Shown: positions 43,430-53,911 of the stretch, piece by piece
Numbering within the stretch: position 1 is the first letter of the stretch
Layout of the letters: each line of letters begins with the position of its first letter
Source: Symsagittifera roscoffensis
Lineage: Eukaryota; Xenacoelomorpha; Acoela; Convolutidae
Length of the DNA: 64,000 nucleotides
Reading direction: 5' to 3'
Assembly: GCF_963678635.1 (NCBI RefSeq)
Contig: NC_087070.1
Span: 31,041,704-31,105,703, forward strand
The notes under the pieces: model-generated
Told to the model about the DNA's origin: nothing
What the model saw: the letters and a program-made list of their open reading frames with translations, nothing else
Databases searched by the model: none
Position numbers and translations under genes: made by a program

Positions 43430-43705
43430 ACCACCGGATTGTTTTCTTGCAGTTTTTGTGACAGTGTTTTTCAATGCTTCTTTAGGAGACTTGTTGTTCA
43501 TAGCGACATCAATCAGTTCTGGCGCTGCACTCATCAAAAGTTCTCTGCCCATTTTTTTGCAGCCGGTAGAACAACCTATCGTGCAAACGGTATAGTAATA
43601 CGACCAAAACCAGCAGCCAAAGCGCCAAATCTACTGCCGCGTTGTCGAGAGTGTCCAGAGAAATGAGGAAGTGAAGCTTGCTTTGCATAATACTGTTTAA
43701 TTGGT
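43430..43705 (-). pseudogene. Maverick pX-like basic protein
   Basis: Frame encodes YYAKQASLPHFSGHSRQRGS and FGALAAGFGRI, then a stop within the Arg-rich part and a frame change to SAAPELIDVAM. The start codon is ATT instead of the ATG found at the equivalent site of the plus-strand copies. The family is a small basic virion protein related in motif to adenovirus pX. Confidence 0.75.
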
Positions 43706-44190
43706 TTTCATCAAAGCGCTTAAATTTTAGAGTCAACACAACTTTAACAGTTCCTGCAAAGGGCACTAGTCTTCCAGACTCTGTGAGCAACTTTACCAAT
43801 ATTGATTGTGCAGATGAAGTAAACAATTTTTTGAAGTCATTTTTGTAAAGTTTTTTCTATGATTAGTTTCAATGCTGCAGGAACAACCATTTTTGATGCG
43901 TCCATTTGAATCAATGACGCGTAACAATGGGGCCTATGCATCTCTAACAGTTTGGTAATGAAAAATTTCAAAGTAGACAAAAATAAGACTTGTCCCACTT
44001 GATAGGTCATATGGGAAATGATATTCATTCAATTCGTTTTCCTCATAAGATGCATCGAAGGAGGGTATCATTTTGTAACCAATGTGATATTCACCGTTCT
44101 CGTCAAGATTTGCATTGTAGCCTAACAAACTGGGTATTTGGGGTTTTGGGAATGAGATTCCTTCATTTGCATTCATCCAAATGCTCATGC
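43706..44190 (-). pseudogene. Maverick penton-like minor capsid protein
   Basis: Begins MSIWMNANEGISFPKP (ATG 44188) and ends with LVPFAGTVKVVLTLKFKRF just before pX. The two parts are in different frames, joined through segments such as YDLSSGTSLIFVYFEIF. The place directly upstream of pX and the FAGTG-type ending fit the single jelly-roll penton protein of Mavericks. Assignment by position and motif; moderate certainty. Confidence 0.6.
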
Positions 44191-44267
44191 TATTCGTGAT
44201 TTCTTGAGGACTTGCATCAAAATGAAATTTGTCTTTAATTTTGTTTTTATCTCATTGATCAATTGTT

Positions 44268-44462
44268 TTATAAAAATGTACTCTCCAAATTTGATAAAAA
44301 AACTTTTCCCCCAGAATAAGGTCTGGAAAAAGCATTCAGGTTGCCAGCGTTAGATTTACTGGCTACTACTTTGGATGCTCTGTAGCACGTAAATTCTTTA
44401 TCAGTAACATTGTTCAATTTCGTTGGAAAAATTATTTCTGAGAGCAACTCTCCAATATCCAT
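44268..44462 (-). CDS. Unknown Maverick ORF (64 aa)
   Basis: ATG 44462, product starts MDIGELLSEIIFPTKL. It lies directly upstream of the penton-like gene on the same strand and may be its true N-terminal part, separated by a frameshift near 44260. No separate family is recognised. Confidence 0.4.
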   Translation of the reverse strand: MDIGELLSEIIFPTKLNNVTDKEFTCYRASKVVASKSNAGNLNAFSRPYSGGKVFLSNLESTFL

Positions 44463-44636
44463 CTAAAGCTATTTCTTCCTTACAAAAATTTCTAAAAATG
44501 GCCAATGTTGTCTGGGAAATAATCACCTGATTTTGTTGAAATCAAATATACAGTAAACTCATCACTGCCTATCTTTGCATTAATCAGATTTGTTTCCAAA
44601 CAAACTAAGTTCTTTTTCATAAAACTTTTCGTAGAT

Positions 44637-45086
44637 TTATTCCTTCTCAGCAGCAATGAGACTAAATGTTGGAGGGTTTACATTAGGAATGGCAACTATT
44701 CCAAAAAATTTGTCTGTAAAATTTTGCTTGTAACCTTTTCTAAAAAATAAGTCATTTCTTGCTATTCGCACAAAGTCACCAACATAAAATTTTGGTTGTT
44801 GTGCCAATTTTGATAAACTGTTTGCAATTAATGAAACTAAAACAGGCATATGCTTTCTCCTGACCTTTTTCGGAGCCAATTTTGTTACTCTATTAACGCG
44901 TGAGTTGATTGTCTGAACAAAACTCTGTAATTTTTCAATATAACTAGAAGTCCATTCAAAATCCAAGTACTTGTAGATAATATTTTTGAGCGATCCAATG
45001 TTCCTTCCGGCAAACGCTGATTTTTTTTCACTGTGAGTATTGTATTTCTTGATTTCTCGTTTAGTACTTAATTTGTCGAACTCTCT
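44637..45086 (-). pseudogene. Maverick integrase, C-terminal half, catalytic Glu replaced
   Basis: Open for 149 codons after a TAG at 45089-45087. Contains the end of the retroviral-type integrase core (NTHSEKKSAFAGRNIGSLK) and the C-terminal domain (FYVGDFVRIARNDLFFRKGY). In Maverick integrases the third catalytic residue is the Glu of AFAERN; here it is Gly. The N-terminal half with the first two Asp residues is absent upstream. The product could not be an active integrase. Confidence 0.8.
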
Positions 45087-45464
45087 CTAAAGCGGTTGTT
45101 TTTTTGGTTGTTTTGTTTTGATCATTTTTTTGAAAGTTTCGGCTGTTTTTTTTAGCATAATTGGTCTTCAGAGGACCCACTCGTAAGTAGCGAGATAGCG
45201 AGACAGACAATCGACAGAAACTAATAAAGAGCGTACCCCTCGGTTAAACTCGGCCATTTTATCTACATACGCCAAGCCAAGAGCGCAAATTTAGCTGATA
45301 TTCCTAACGATCACTTTCAGGCGAGGATATTTTTTCTCGAAACAATCCATAGTTTGTATGTGATGATTGAGATCGCAGAAACTTTCTAATTTTTTTGAGC
45401 CTTTGTTAAACTTTTTACGCTACCCAATGCAGCTGAACCTTTTAAGTAGAGTAATTGCTTTTTT

Positions 45465-45755
45465 TCACTGATAATAAGGTTTCCATTCTTTTGTTGAAGT
45501 CGCAAATGATTCTTTACTGCCTTCATAGTTCTTATCGTCGTCATCATTGTCCTCCTTGGTGGGAAAAAAATCTTCTTTCTGAGTTTTTCTTTTGACGGAT
45601 TGCTTGGTTTTGGGTTTGAGAGTTGTCGATCGAGTCTTCGAAGAAGAGGGTTTTGATCTCTTCGATTGCTCAGTTGTCGAACTGTCGGAGACAAAGGAAG
45701 AAATTGAGGGCTTAGCTGCTTCGCTCTTAATCAAGCGGAGAAATTTTTTTGGCAT
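45465..45755 (-). CDS. Unknown Ser/Lys-rich Maverick ORF (96 aa, unit a)
   Basis: ATG 45755. The product is basic and Ser/Thr-rich with an acidic run (DNDDDDK) towards the end: MPKKFLRLIKSEAAKPSISS at the start. It looks like a disordered nucleic-acid or chromatin-binding protein; no family recognised. The second copy at 49863-50153 differs by a number of substitutions but keeps frame and length, the only ORF pair here that does so cleanly. Confidence 0.5.
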   Translation of the reverse strand: MPKKFLRLIKSEAAKPSISSFVSDSSTTEQSKRSKPSSSKTRSTTLKPKTKQSVKRKTQKEDFFPTKEDNDDDDKNYEGSKESFATSTKEWKPYYQ

Positions 45756-46021
45756 AAGTGTTGGACGCTAAAATAGGATCAAGATTCAGATCTTTCAAAA
45801 TTTGTCGATGAAATATACATTCAAGCTCTTTTGTGTTTTGCTGTGTATCCTACAAAAGAGACTGAATTTTATCGTAAGTTGGCTTTCCTTGAAGTAAAAC
45901 ATATCCGTCAACGTCTGTAATTTTCTTTAACGTTCATTAAAACATCCATCAAGGATTTAACTTTGAAAAACTACTTTAGCACTATGTTTGCCCTCTACAA
46001 TTTATTAGCTTCCAAGGGGTC

Positions 46022-46800
46022 TTAATTGGATTCCATAAGCTTTCGAAACACTTCAGCTGTTTTTCCATTACTTTTTTCATCGTTTTGTTTAAATCTCGTT
46101 GAACTTATTTGCTGCAGAGAAGTGTCTGCTTCATCATCACCATCTCCACTAAAATTTTTAAGTGCAGATAGATTTTTTCTTCGAAGATTTGGTAGTAAAC
46201 TGAAAGGGATTAAAGGAATAGGAGTTGGGTTTAATGGTGGTGGAGAGTCATGGCTGCTTTTTCGTTCTGGAAATCGCTGTATGTAACTGAGTCGAGTTGA
46301 TTTGTCATTGATTGATGGATTATGAAGGATTCGAGATTGTAATACAGTTTTTTTCATCTGGAGCATATGTCTTGGGAGCAATGAGGATGATTTCCGAGCA
46401 AAACGAAAAGGTTTGCCAAAACTTTTCGTTTTGCTCGGATACTAACTTAGGGTCAATATTTTTATCAGATGGTACTTTCTTTTTCTCGATGATACTTAGC
46501 TGGATCATTCCCAAGAAGAACTTTTTGAAAACAATCGCAAAAAAATCTAAAAAAATTTGAATAAGCTCCTCTCAAAATTGACCTACAGTGGTGACTATTG
46601 AGCATTTGTTTCAATATACACAATTTTTCTCTAACATTTTCGAGTGATGCGATGACTGCTTTTGAGGATGGTAAATAGAAAATGGTTGGCGATAGTAGAA
46701 CTATGTTTGACGAATAACGAAGACATTTTGAAGTTTTGGGATCTAAATCTGTCAACAGATGACCAAAAGCTTCTTTCGTTGCCAACTGATGAGTATGACG
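46022..46800 (-). pseudogene. Unknown Maverick ORF(s) with LATKEAFGHLLTDLDPKTSK motif (unit a)
   Basis: Upstream part (46800-46465) carries LATKEAFGHLLTDLDPKTSK and SLENVREKLCILKQM. Downstream part (46381-46022) has SRILHNPSINDKS and a Pro-rich stretch. They look like pieces of one or two genes cut by frameshifts and by a hairpin-forming rearrangement at 46393-46439. The motif reminds me of an unassigned conserved Maverick gene, function unknown. It points away from the plus-strand half. Confidence 0.5.
46393..46439. repeat. Perfect hairpin: 18-bp arms, 11-base loop
   Basis: Left arm 46393-46410 (TCCGAGCAAAACGAAAAG) is the exact complement of 46422-46439. In unit b the right arm is present (50879 onwards) but the left arm is replaced by about 80 bp of other sequence. 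Confidence 0.9.
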
Positions 46801-47079
46801 GAGGATTGTCTGCCTAATAATCGATTTGTTGAATGTCTCAAGGTGATTTGAACAAAACTAAATGAGTCGTCGTATTCCAATCAGTTATACGTGACTGTTT
46901 ACATAAATCAATTATGCTTGACATGAATAACATGAACACTTTTTTTTCGACCTGTTGAAGCTAATTTAACAAAAAAAAATATTCAAAATTTCTGCACAGG
47001 TATCATTGAAGACAATCATGCAATCGCGTAAGTTATTAACAGTTTCATCGTTAACAATTTTCATTAGTAATCATAATGA

Positions 47080-47425
47080 GGAAAATGAATTGTATGAATC
47101 TCATTTCCCATACGACTTATCAAGTAGGACAAGTATGATTTTTGTCTACATTGACATTTTTTGAAACCAAACTGTTGGAGATGCAAAAGCCCCATTGTTA
47201 CACAACATTGATTCAAATAGACGCATCGAAAATGGTAGTGCCTGCAGCATTGGACCTAATCATCGAAAAATTGTCACTAATTTAGACTTCAAAAAATTGT
47301 TCACTTCATCTGTACAATCAATATCGGCACAGTTGGGCACAGAATCTGCAAGACTAGTGCTCTTTGCAGGAACTGGTAAAATTGTGTTGACTCTACAGTT
47401 CAAGCGCTTTGATGAAAACCAATGA
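47080..47425 (+). pseudogene. Penton-like minor capsid fragment (unit a)
   Basis: Plus-strand relic of the C-terminal half: SHFPYDLSSRTSMIFVY, a stop, then QTVGDAKAPLL and, from 47195, an open run ending FAGTGKIVLTLQFKRFDENQ. It overlaps the pX start by a few bases as in the minus-strand copy. Confidence 0.6.
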
Positions 47426-48176
47426 AACAGTATTATGCAAAGCAAGCTTCACTTCCTCATTTCTCTGGACACTCTCGACAACGCGGCAGTGGATTTGGCG
47501 CTTTGGCTGCTGGTATTGGTCGTGTTACTATACGGTTTGCACGACGGGTTGTTCTACCGGCTGCAAAAAGTTGGGCAGAGAACTTTTGATTAGTGCAGCG
47601 CCAGAACTGATTGATGTCGCTATGAAAATGAAGTCTCCTAAACAAGCATTGAAAACCACTGTCACAAAAACTGCAAGAAAAAAACTCAAGGAGCTGGCAA
47701 CAGGAAGATATTTTGCTCGTGAACCAGTGAGACAAATTAAAATAGTAATGAACACCAATAATAAATTTCTTGTAAATAACCGAACGAATACTTTTCATTA
47801 AAAAATTGGATTGGAACACATTAATTTGAGACGGAAAGGTCTGCCAATAGCAAGTACACCAATTATCACAGAAGTTCATAAACGTCTCTTCTTCAAAACA
47901 CTATCAGCGCTGGGTTTGTTGCACTGCTGGCTGGGAATCATTCTGGATAACTATCCGCAGCACTTTTTTATGTGTATTGATCTCACGAGCTCCCAGCAGT
48001 GAGCTCATGACGTCTTGCATCCAAAGTTTACACTGCTCAATTTCACTCGATCTTCAATACTCAAACGCTTTGACAACAAACCTGGAATTTTTGGTTTGGG
48101 TATACGCTCATCCAATGTTTTCATTACATCTGACCGCAAAATTACAAAGAACGTCCTTCCAATTTCGACAGTCTGA
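47422..48176 (+). pseudogene. pX joined to major capsid C-terminal part (unit a)
   Basis: pX starts at ATG 47422 (MKQYYAKQASLPHFSG) and after 55 codons meets TGA; one base shift allows the rest (ISAAPELIDVAMKMKSPKQA) to be read in the adjacent frame. That frame runs straight into the major capsid C-terminal part (REPVRQIKIVMNTNN), skipping the capsid N-terminus found at 42.9-43.3 kb. So a deletion fused the two genes in frame. A TAA (47799) and a TGA (48000) then interrupt, followed by two compensating frame changes and a stop at 48174. Identical architecture in unit b. Confidence 0.7.
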
Positions 48177-48227
48177 AAATGGATAAAATCCAGCTGTAGA
48201 ATCTCATTATGAATTGTTAACATCTGA

Positions 48228-48649
48228 AATATAAGTTTCTTGGAGTATTTGCAGCCGACAAATTTCTACCTCACATCCGAAACAACATCTTTTTGATTGT
48301 GAACTTTTCAATATGAGATTTTCCCGGAACACATTGGATTGTGATATGCAACCGAAGAAATGTCTTTTACTTTGCTGATCCTCTCGGTCTTCTTCTTTGG
48401 CAAAACACCAATCTATATAAACGATTGAACGAGGATTTTTATCAAGTCACTGAATTGATGACAAGTTTTCCCGTGCAAGGCTTAAGCTCTACCATGTGCG
48501 GTTCTTTTTGTATTTATATTGCACATTTGACTTATGATCAAACATTTAATGGTGATGCTCCAGATTTTGTATACGTTAATGATGATGTTTTGAAGGTTTT
48601 CTTGACTCATATGCTTTCTCTTGAATTAATTAATGCTAAAAATGGTTGA
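48228..48649 (+). pseudogene. Maverick adenain-like cysteine protease (unit a)
   Basis: Frame FLGVFAADKFLPHIRNN, one TGA before the GTHWIVI motif, then open from 48341 to 48649: FADPLG, VQGLSSTMCGSFCIYIAH. His, acidic residue, Gln and Cys of the adenain-type active site are all visible. Apart from the TGA the domain looks complete, the best-preserved protease copy in the window together with unit b. Confidence 0.8.
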
Positions 48650-48689
48650 ATTTCATATACATTTCAATTTATAGCAATTTGTGTAATAA

Positions 48690-49066
48690 TTAAATTTTGT
48701 TGTCCAAAATGTCTGTCAGCAAAGAAGAAAAGGCTGCTGAAAGATTGCAGATAACGCAACTCATATTAAGCCAAACTGGGGTGACAACTGTAAAATTTAC
48801 ACACTATAATTTTTTAGTTAAATTAATAATTTACTTGGTAACGGTTGCAATTAGAAATCTTTGCGATTACATGGAGTTTATAGGTTAAAACTTAGTAGTT
48901 GTTGATAATTAATATTATTAAATGAGGACTATTTATGAGGATAAAATGAGGATAAAATAATACATGGTGACAATATGGATTTTTACATGGTGACCATTGG
49001 TTGTCATATAATACATGGTGACAATTATGACAACCCTCCATCATAGTTTGCTGTATGCATACTACT
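48690..49066. repeat. Right terminal inverted repeat of the Maverick composite
   Basis: Inverted relative of 40388-40770, holding the small ORF, ACATGGTGACAAT-type repeats and the terminus ATGCATACTACT (49055-49066). Confidence 0.6.
48709..48888 (+). CDS. Small Maverick-terminal ORF (unit a)
   Basis: ATG 48709; begins MSVSKEEKAAERLQ and ends at 48888. Slightly shortened and altered at the C-terminus relative to the unit b copy. See the copy at 40587 for description. Confidence 0.45.
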   Translation: MSVSKEEKAAERLQITQLILSQTGVTTVKFTHYNFLVKLIIYLVTVAIRNLCDYMEFIG

Positions 49067-49072
49067 ATCAGG
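49067..49072. repeat. Target-site duplication ATCAGG, right
   Basis: Directly follows the right terminus; partner of 40382-40387. It recurs after every duplicated terminus to the right because the flank was duplicated along with the element end. Confidence 0.7.
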
Positions 49073-49862
49073 TACCACAAATAATGATTGGACTGGGTTG
49101 AATGATATTTCTTATTAAAGCCTTTTTAGTCGTGATTTGAAAGATTTTTAAAATTTTGAAAATTTTTCCACAGTGTTGAGAAAATCTGGTTCAAATTTTT
49201 TGATTTTTGGTCTGTTTTTGAGCTAGAAAGGTGACCGTGTAGGCTTAAATTAGCATATTCAAGCTTAACCTAAGCCGTGAAAACTTGGTTTTACTCAAAT
49301 TAAGGTAGTTTTGGAGTTTTTAGCGCAACTTTCGGAATCAAAGTTTTGAAAACTCAAAACAATTCTGCAAAAAGATTTGAAATTTTTTTTTAGCTTTGCT
49401 AGTATTGTTTTTTCAAAAACTATTTTACAATTGACATTATTTATTATGTTTCTGAATTACACCTAATTTCTATTTTTTTAAAGATCTGACTTGTCCCACT
49501 TGATGGTTGTTTTGTTTTGATCATCTTTTTGAAAGTTTCGGCTGTTTTTTTAAGCATATTTGGTCTTCAGAGGATCCACTCGTAAGTAGCGAGATAGCGA
49601 GACAGACAATCGACAGAAACTAATAAAGAGCGTACCACTCGGTTATACTCGGCCAATTTGTCTACATACGCCAAGCCAAGAGCGCAAATACAGCTGATAT
49701 TCCTAACGATCACTTTCAGGCGAGGATATTTTTTTCGAAACAATCCATACTTTGTATGTGATGATTGAGATCGCAGAAACTTTCTAATTTTTTTGAGCCT
49801 TTGTTAAACTTCTTACGCTACCCAATGCAGCTGAAATTTTTAAGTAGAGTAATTGCTTTTTT

Positions 49863-50153
49863 TCACTGATAATAAGGTTTCCATTCTTTTGTTGAAGTCG
49901 CAAACGATTCTTTACCGCCTTCATAGTTCTTATCGTCGTCGTCATTGTCGTCCTTGGTGGGAAAAAAATCTTCTTTCTGAGTTTTTCTTTTGTCGGATTG
50001 CTTGGTTCTGGGTTTGAGATTTGTCGATCGAGTCTTCGAAAAAGAGGGTTTTGATCTCTTCGATTGCTCAGTTGTCGGACTGTCGGAGACAAAGGAAGAA
50101 GTTGAGGGCTTAGCTGCTTCGCTCTTAATCGAGCGGAGAAATTTTTTTGGCAT
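49863..50153 (-). CDS. Unknown Ser/Lys-rich Maverick ORF (96 aa, unit b)
   Basis: Same length and frame as 45465-45755, with scattered substitutions (for example KSEAAKPSTSS for KSEAAKPSISS). The acidic run is kept. Confidence 0.5.
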   Translation of the reverse strand: MPKKFLRSIKSEAAKPSTSSFVSDSPTTEQSKRSKPSFSKTRSTNLKPRTKQSDKRKTQKEDFFPTKDDNDDDDKNYEGGKESFATSTKEWKPYYQ

Positions 50154-50429
50154 AAGTGTTGCACACTAACCTAGGATCAAGATTCAATTCTTTCAAAATT
50201 TGTCGATGAAATATACACTCAAGTTTTTTTTGTGTTTTGCTGTGTATCCTACAAAAGAGACTGAATTTTATCGTAAGTTGGGTTTCCTTGAAGTAAAACA
50301 TATTCGTCAACGTCTTTAACTTTCTTTAACGTTCATTAAAACATATCCATCAAGGATTCAACTTTGAACAACCACTTTAGCACTATGTTTGCCCTCTACA
50401 ATTTATTAGCTTCCAAGGGGTCTTAATTG

Positions 50430-51340
50430 GATTCCATAGCCTTTCGAAACACTTCAGCTGTTTTTCCATTTTTTTCATTGTTTTTTTTTATTCTCGTTGA
50501 ACTTATTTGCTGCAGAGAAGCGTCTGCTTCATCATCACCATCTCCACTGAAATTTTTAAGTGCAGATAGATTTTTTTTCGAAGATTTGGTAGTACACTAA
50601 AAGGGGTTAAAGGAATAGGAGTTGGGTTTAATGGTAGTGGAGAGTCACGTCTGCTTTTTTGTTCTGGAAGTCGCTGTATGTAACTGAGTTGAGTTGATTT
50701 GTCATTGATTGATGGATTATGAAGGATTCGAGATTGTATTACAGTTTTTTCATCTGGAGCATATGTCTTGGGAGCAATGAGGATGATTTCTTCAGCATAC
50801 ATTCCTTATGTTCTAGTTTTTCAAATAAAATTAACACGATTTTCCCATTGATTTAACCAGTGAAATAATGTTTGCCAAAACTTTTCGTTTTGCTCGGATA
50901 CTAACTTAGGGTCAACATTTTTATCAGATGGTGTTTTCTTTTTCTCGATGATACTTAGCTGGAACATTCCCAAGAAGAATTTTTACAAAACAATCGCAGA
51001 GAAATCTAATAAAATTTGAATCAGCTCCTGTCAAAATTGATCTACAGTGGTGACTATTGAGCATTTGTTTCAATATACACAATTTTTCTCTAATATTTTC
51101 AAGAGATGCGATGACTGCTTTTGAGGATGGTAAATAAAAAATTGTTGGCGATAGTGGAACTATGTTTGACGAATAACGAAGACATTTTGAAGTTTTGGGA
51201 TCTAAATCTGTCAACAGATGACCGAAAGCTTCTTTCGTTGCCAACTGATGAGTATGACGGAGGATTGTCTGCCTAAATAATCGATTTGTTGAATGTATCA
51301 AGGTGATTTGAACAAAACTGAATGAGTCGTCGTATTCCAA
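50430..51340 (-). pseudogene. Unknown Maverick ORF(s), unit b copy
   Basis: Upstream part 51340-50924 contains LATKEAFGHLLTDLDPKTSK and is longer than in unit a because the N-terminal frame is open to 51340 (includes FRQTILRHTHQ). Downstream part 50802-50430 has EEIILIAPKTYAPDEK and the Pro-rich stretch, with frameshifts. It retains the sequence that was replaced by the hairpin in unit a. Confidence 0.5.
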
Positions 51341-51539
51341 TCAATTGTGCGTGACTGTTTACATAAATAAATTATGCTTGACATGAATAACATGAACAAT
51401 TTTTTTCGACCTGTTGAAGCTAATTTAACAAAAAAATTTTATTCAAAACTTCTGCACAGGTATCATTGAAGACAATCATGCAATCGCGTAAGTTATTAAC
51501 AGTTTCATTGTTAACAATTTTCATTATTAATCATAATGA

Positions 51540-51886
51540 GGAAAATGAATTGTATGAATCTCATTTCCCATAACACTTATCAAGTAGGACAAGTATGATT
51601 TTTGTCTACATTGACATTTTTTGAAACCAAACTGTTGGAGATGCAAAAGCCCCATTGTTACACGTCATTGATTCAAATAGACGCATCAAAAATGGTAGTT
51701 CCTGCAGCATTTAACCTAATCATCGAAAAATTGCCACTAATTTAGACTTCAAAAAATTGTTCACTTCATCTGTACAATCAATATCGGCACAGTTGCGCAC
51801 AGAATCTGCAAGACTAGTGCTTTTTGCAGGAACTGGTAAAATTGTGTTGACTCTACAGTTCAATTGCTTTGATTAAAACCAATGAA
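51540..51886 (+). pseudogene. Penton-like minor capsid fragment (unit b)
   Basis: Copy of 47080-47425 with additional stops; the ending FAGTGKIVLTLQF is preserved, followed by a stop before the pX ATG. Confidence 0.55.
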
Positions 51887-52636
51887 ACAGTATTATGCAA
51901 AGCAAGCTTCACTTCCTCATTTCTCTGGACACTATCGACAACGCGGCAGTGGATTTGGCGCTTTGGCTGCTTGTATTGGTCGTGTTACTATACGGTTTGC
52001 ACGACTGGTTGTTCTACCGGCTGCAAAAAGTTGTGCAGAGAACTTTTGATGAGTGCAGCGCCAGAACTGATTGATGTCGCTATGAAAAAGAAGTCTCCTA
52101 AACAAGCATTGAAAACCACTGTCACAAAAACTGCAAGAAAAAAACCCAAGGAGCTGGCAACAGGAAGATATTTTGCTCGTGAACCAGTGAGACAAATTAA
52201 AATAGTAATGAACACCAATAATAAATTTCTTGTAAATAACCGAACGAATACTTTTCATTAAAAAATTGGATTGGAACACATTAATTTGAGACGGAAAGGT
52301 CTGCCAATAGCAAGTACACCAATTATCACAGAAGTTCATAAACGTCTCTTCTTCAAAACACTATCAGCGCTGGGTTTGTTGCCCTGCTGGCTGGGAATCA
52401 TTCTGGATAACTATCCGCAGCACTTTTTTATGTGTATTGATCTCACGAGCTCCCAGCAGTGAGCTCATGACGTCTTGCATCCAAAGTTTACACTGCTCAA
52501 TTTCACTCGATCTTCAATACTCAAACGCTTTGACAACAAACCTGGAATTTTTGGTTTGGGTATACGCTCATCCAATGTTTTCATTACATCTGACCGCAAA
52601 ATTACAAAGAACGTCCTTCCAATTTCGACAGTCTGA
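51882..52636 (+). pseudogene. pX joined to major capsid C-terminal part (unit b)
   Basis: ATG 51882, same 55-codon pX frame, same one-base frame change and same fusion to the capsid C-terminal part as unit a. A TAA at 52259 and a TGA at 52460 are shared. Shared breaks show that decay preceded the 4.4-kb duplication. Confidence 0.7.
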
Positions 52637-52687
52637 AAATGGATAAAATCCAGCTGTAGAATCTCATTATGAATTGTTAACATCTGA

Positions 52688-53109
52688 AATATAAGTTTCT
52701 TGGAGTATTTGCAGCCGACAAATTTCTACCTCACATTCTAAACAACATCTTTTTGATTGTGAACTTTTCAATATGAGATTTTCCCGGAACACATTGGATT
52801 GTGATATGCAACCGAAGAAATGTCTTTTACTTTGCTGATCCTCTCGGTCTTCTTCTTTGGCAAAACACCAATCTATATAAACGATTGAACGAGGATTTTT
52901 ATCAAGTCACTGAATTGATGACAAGTTTTCCCGTGCAAGGCTTAAGCTCTACCATGTGCGGTTCTTTTTGTATTTATATTGCACATTTGAATTATGATCA
53001 AACATTTAATGGTGATGCTCCAGATTTTGTATACGTTAATGATGATGTTTTGAAGGTTTTCTTGACTCATATGCTTTCTCTTGAATTAATTAATGCTAAA
53101 AATGGTTGA
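52688..53109 (+). pseudogene. Maverick adenain-like cysteine protease (unit b)
   Basis: Same layout as unit a with the shared TGA before GTHWIVI. The downstream frame 52801-53109 keeps FADPLG and VQGLSSTMCGSFC, differing by single substitutions. Confidence 0.8.
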
Positions 53110-53152
53110 ATTTCATATACATTTCAATTTATAGCAATTTGTGTTGTCCAAA

Positions 53153-53350
53153 ATGTCTGTCAGCAAAGAAGGAAAGGCTGCTGAAAGATTGCAGATAACG
53201 CAACTCATATTAAGCCAAACTGGGGCGACAACTGTAAAATTTTCACACTATAATTTTTTAGTTAAATTAATAAATTACTTGGTAACGGTTGCAATTAGAA
53301 ATCTTTGCAGATTACGTGGAGTTTATAGGTTAAAACTTAGTAGTTGTTGA
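53153..53350 (+). CDS. Small Maverick-terminal ORF (unit b)
   Basis: ATG 53153, starts MSVSKEGKAAERLQ, 65 codons to 53350. It keeps the basic C-terminus (RLRGVYR) lost in unit a. Confidence 0.45.
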   Translation: MSVSKEGKAAERLQITQLILSQTGATTVKFSHYNFLVKLINYLVTVAIRNLCRLRGVYRLKLSSC

Positions 53351-53911
53351 TAATTAGTATTATTAAATGAGGACTATTAGTTATAAAATAATACATGGTG
53401 ACAATATGAATTTTTATATGGTGACCATTGGTTGTCATATAATACATGCTGACAATTATGACAACCCTCCATCATAGTTTGCTGTATGCATACTACTATC
53501 AGGTACCACAAATAATGATCGGACTGGGTTGAATGATATTTCCTATTAAAGCCCTTTTAGTCGTGATTTGAAAGATTTATAAAATTTTGAAAATTTTCCC
53601 ACAGTGTTGAGAAAATCTGGTTCAAATTTTTTGATTTTTGGTCTTTTTTTGAGCTAGAAAGGTGACCGTGTAGGCCTAAATTAGCATATTCAAGCTTAAT
53701 TTAAGCCGTGAAAACTTGGTTTTACTCAAATTAAGGTAGTTTTGGAGTTTTTAGCGCAACTTTTGGAATCAAAGTTTTGAAAACTCAAAACAGTTCTGCA
53801 AAAAGATTTGAATTTTTTTTTAGCTTTGCTAGTATTGTTTTTTCAAAAACTATTTTACAATTGACCTAATTTATTATGTTTCTGAATTACATCTAATTTC
53901 TGTTTTGTTAA

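Larger units (their letters stand above)
40388..49066. mobile_element. Composite, partly palindromic Maverick/Polinton relic
   Basis: Bounded by inverted termini: AGTAGTATGCAT at 40388-40399 and its complement at 49055-49066, with a 6-bp ATCAGG duplication outside. The ends begin with AG, as in Polintons. The minus-strand half (40.6-46.85 kb) has small ORF, protease, major capsid, pX, penton-like, integrase and unknown ORFs. The plus-strand half (47.08-48.9 kb) repeats penton, pX, major capsid, protease and small ORF in inverted order. All genes are broken or partial. I see no protein-primed DNA polymerase B and no packaging ATPase, so this is a deletion derivative joined head-to-head. Confidence 0.75.
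45107..49503. repeat. 4.4-kb tandem duplication, unit a
   Basis: Matches 49504-53911 over its whole length at high identity (offset 4398 on the left, 4460 on the right because of a small indel near 46394). It includes the minus-strand unknown ORFs, the inversion junction, the plus-strand capsid/protease half, the Maverick terminus and about 430 bp of right flank. Its right border is a 17-bp filler (49488-49504) copied from the penton gene. Confidence 0.85.
49504..53911. repeat. 4.4-kb tandem duplication, unit b
   Basis: Second copy of 45107-49503 in direct orientation. It is nearly identical on the right half and slightly more diverged on the left half. Confidence 0.85.
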
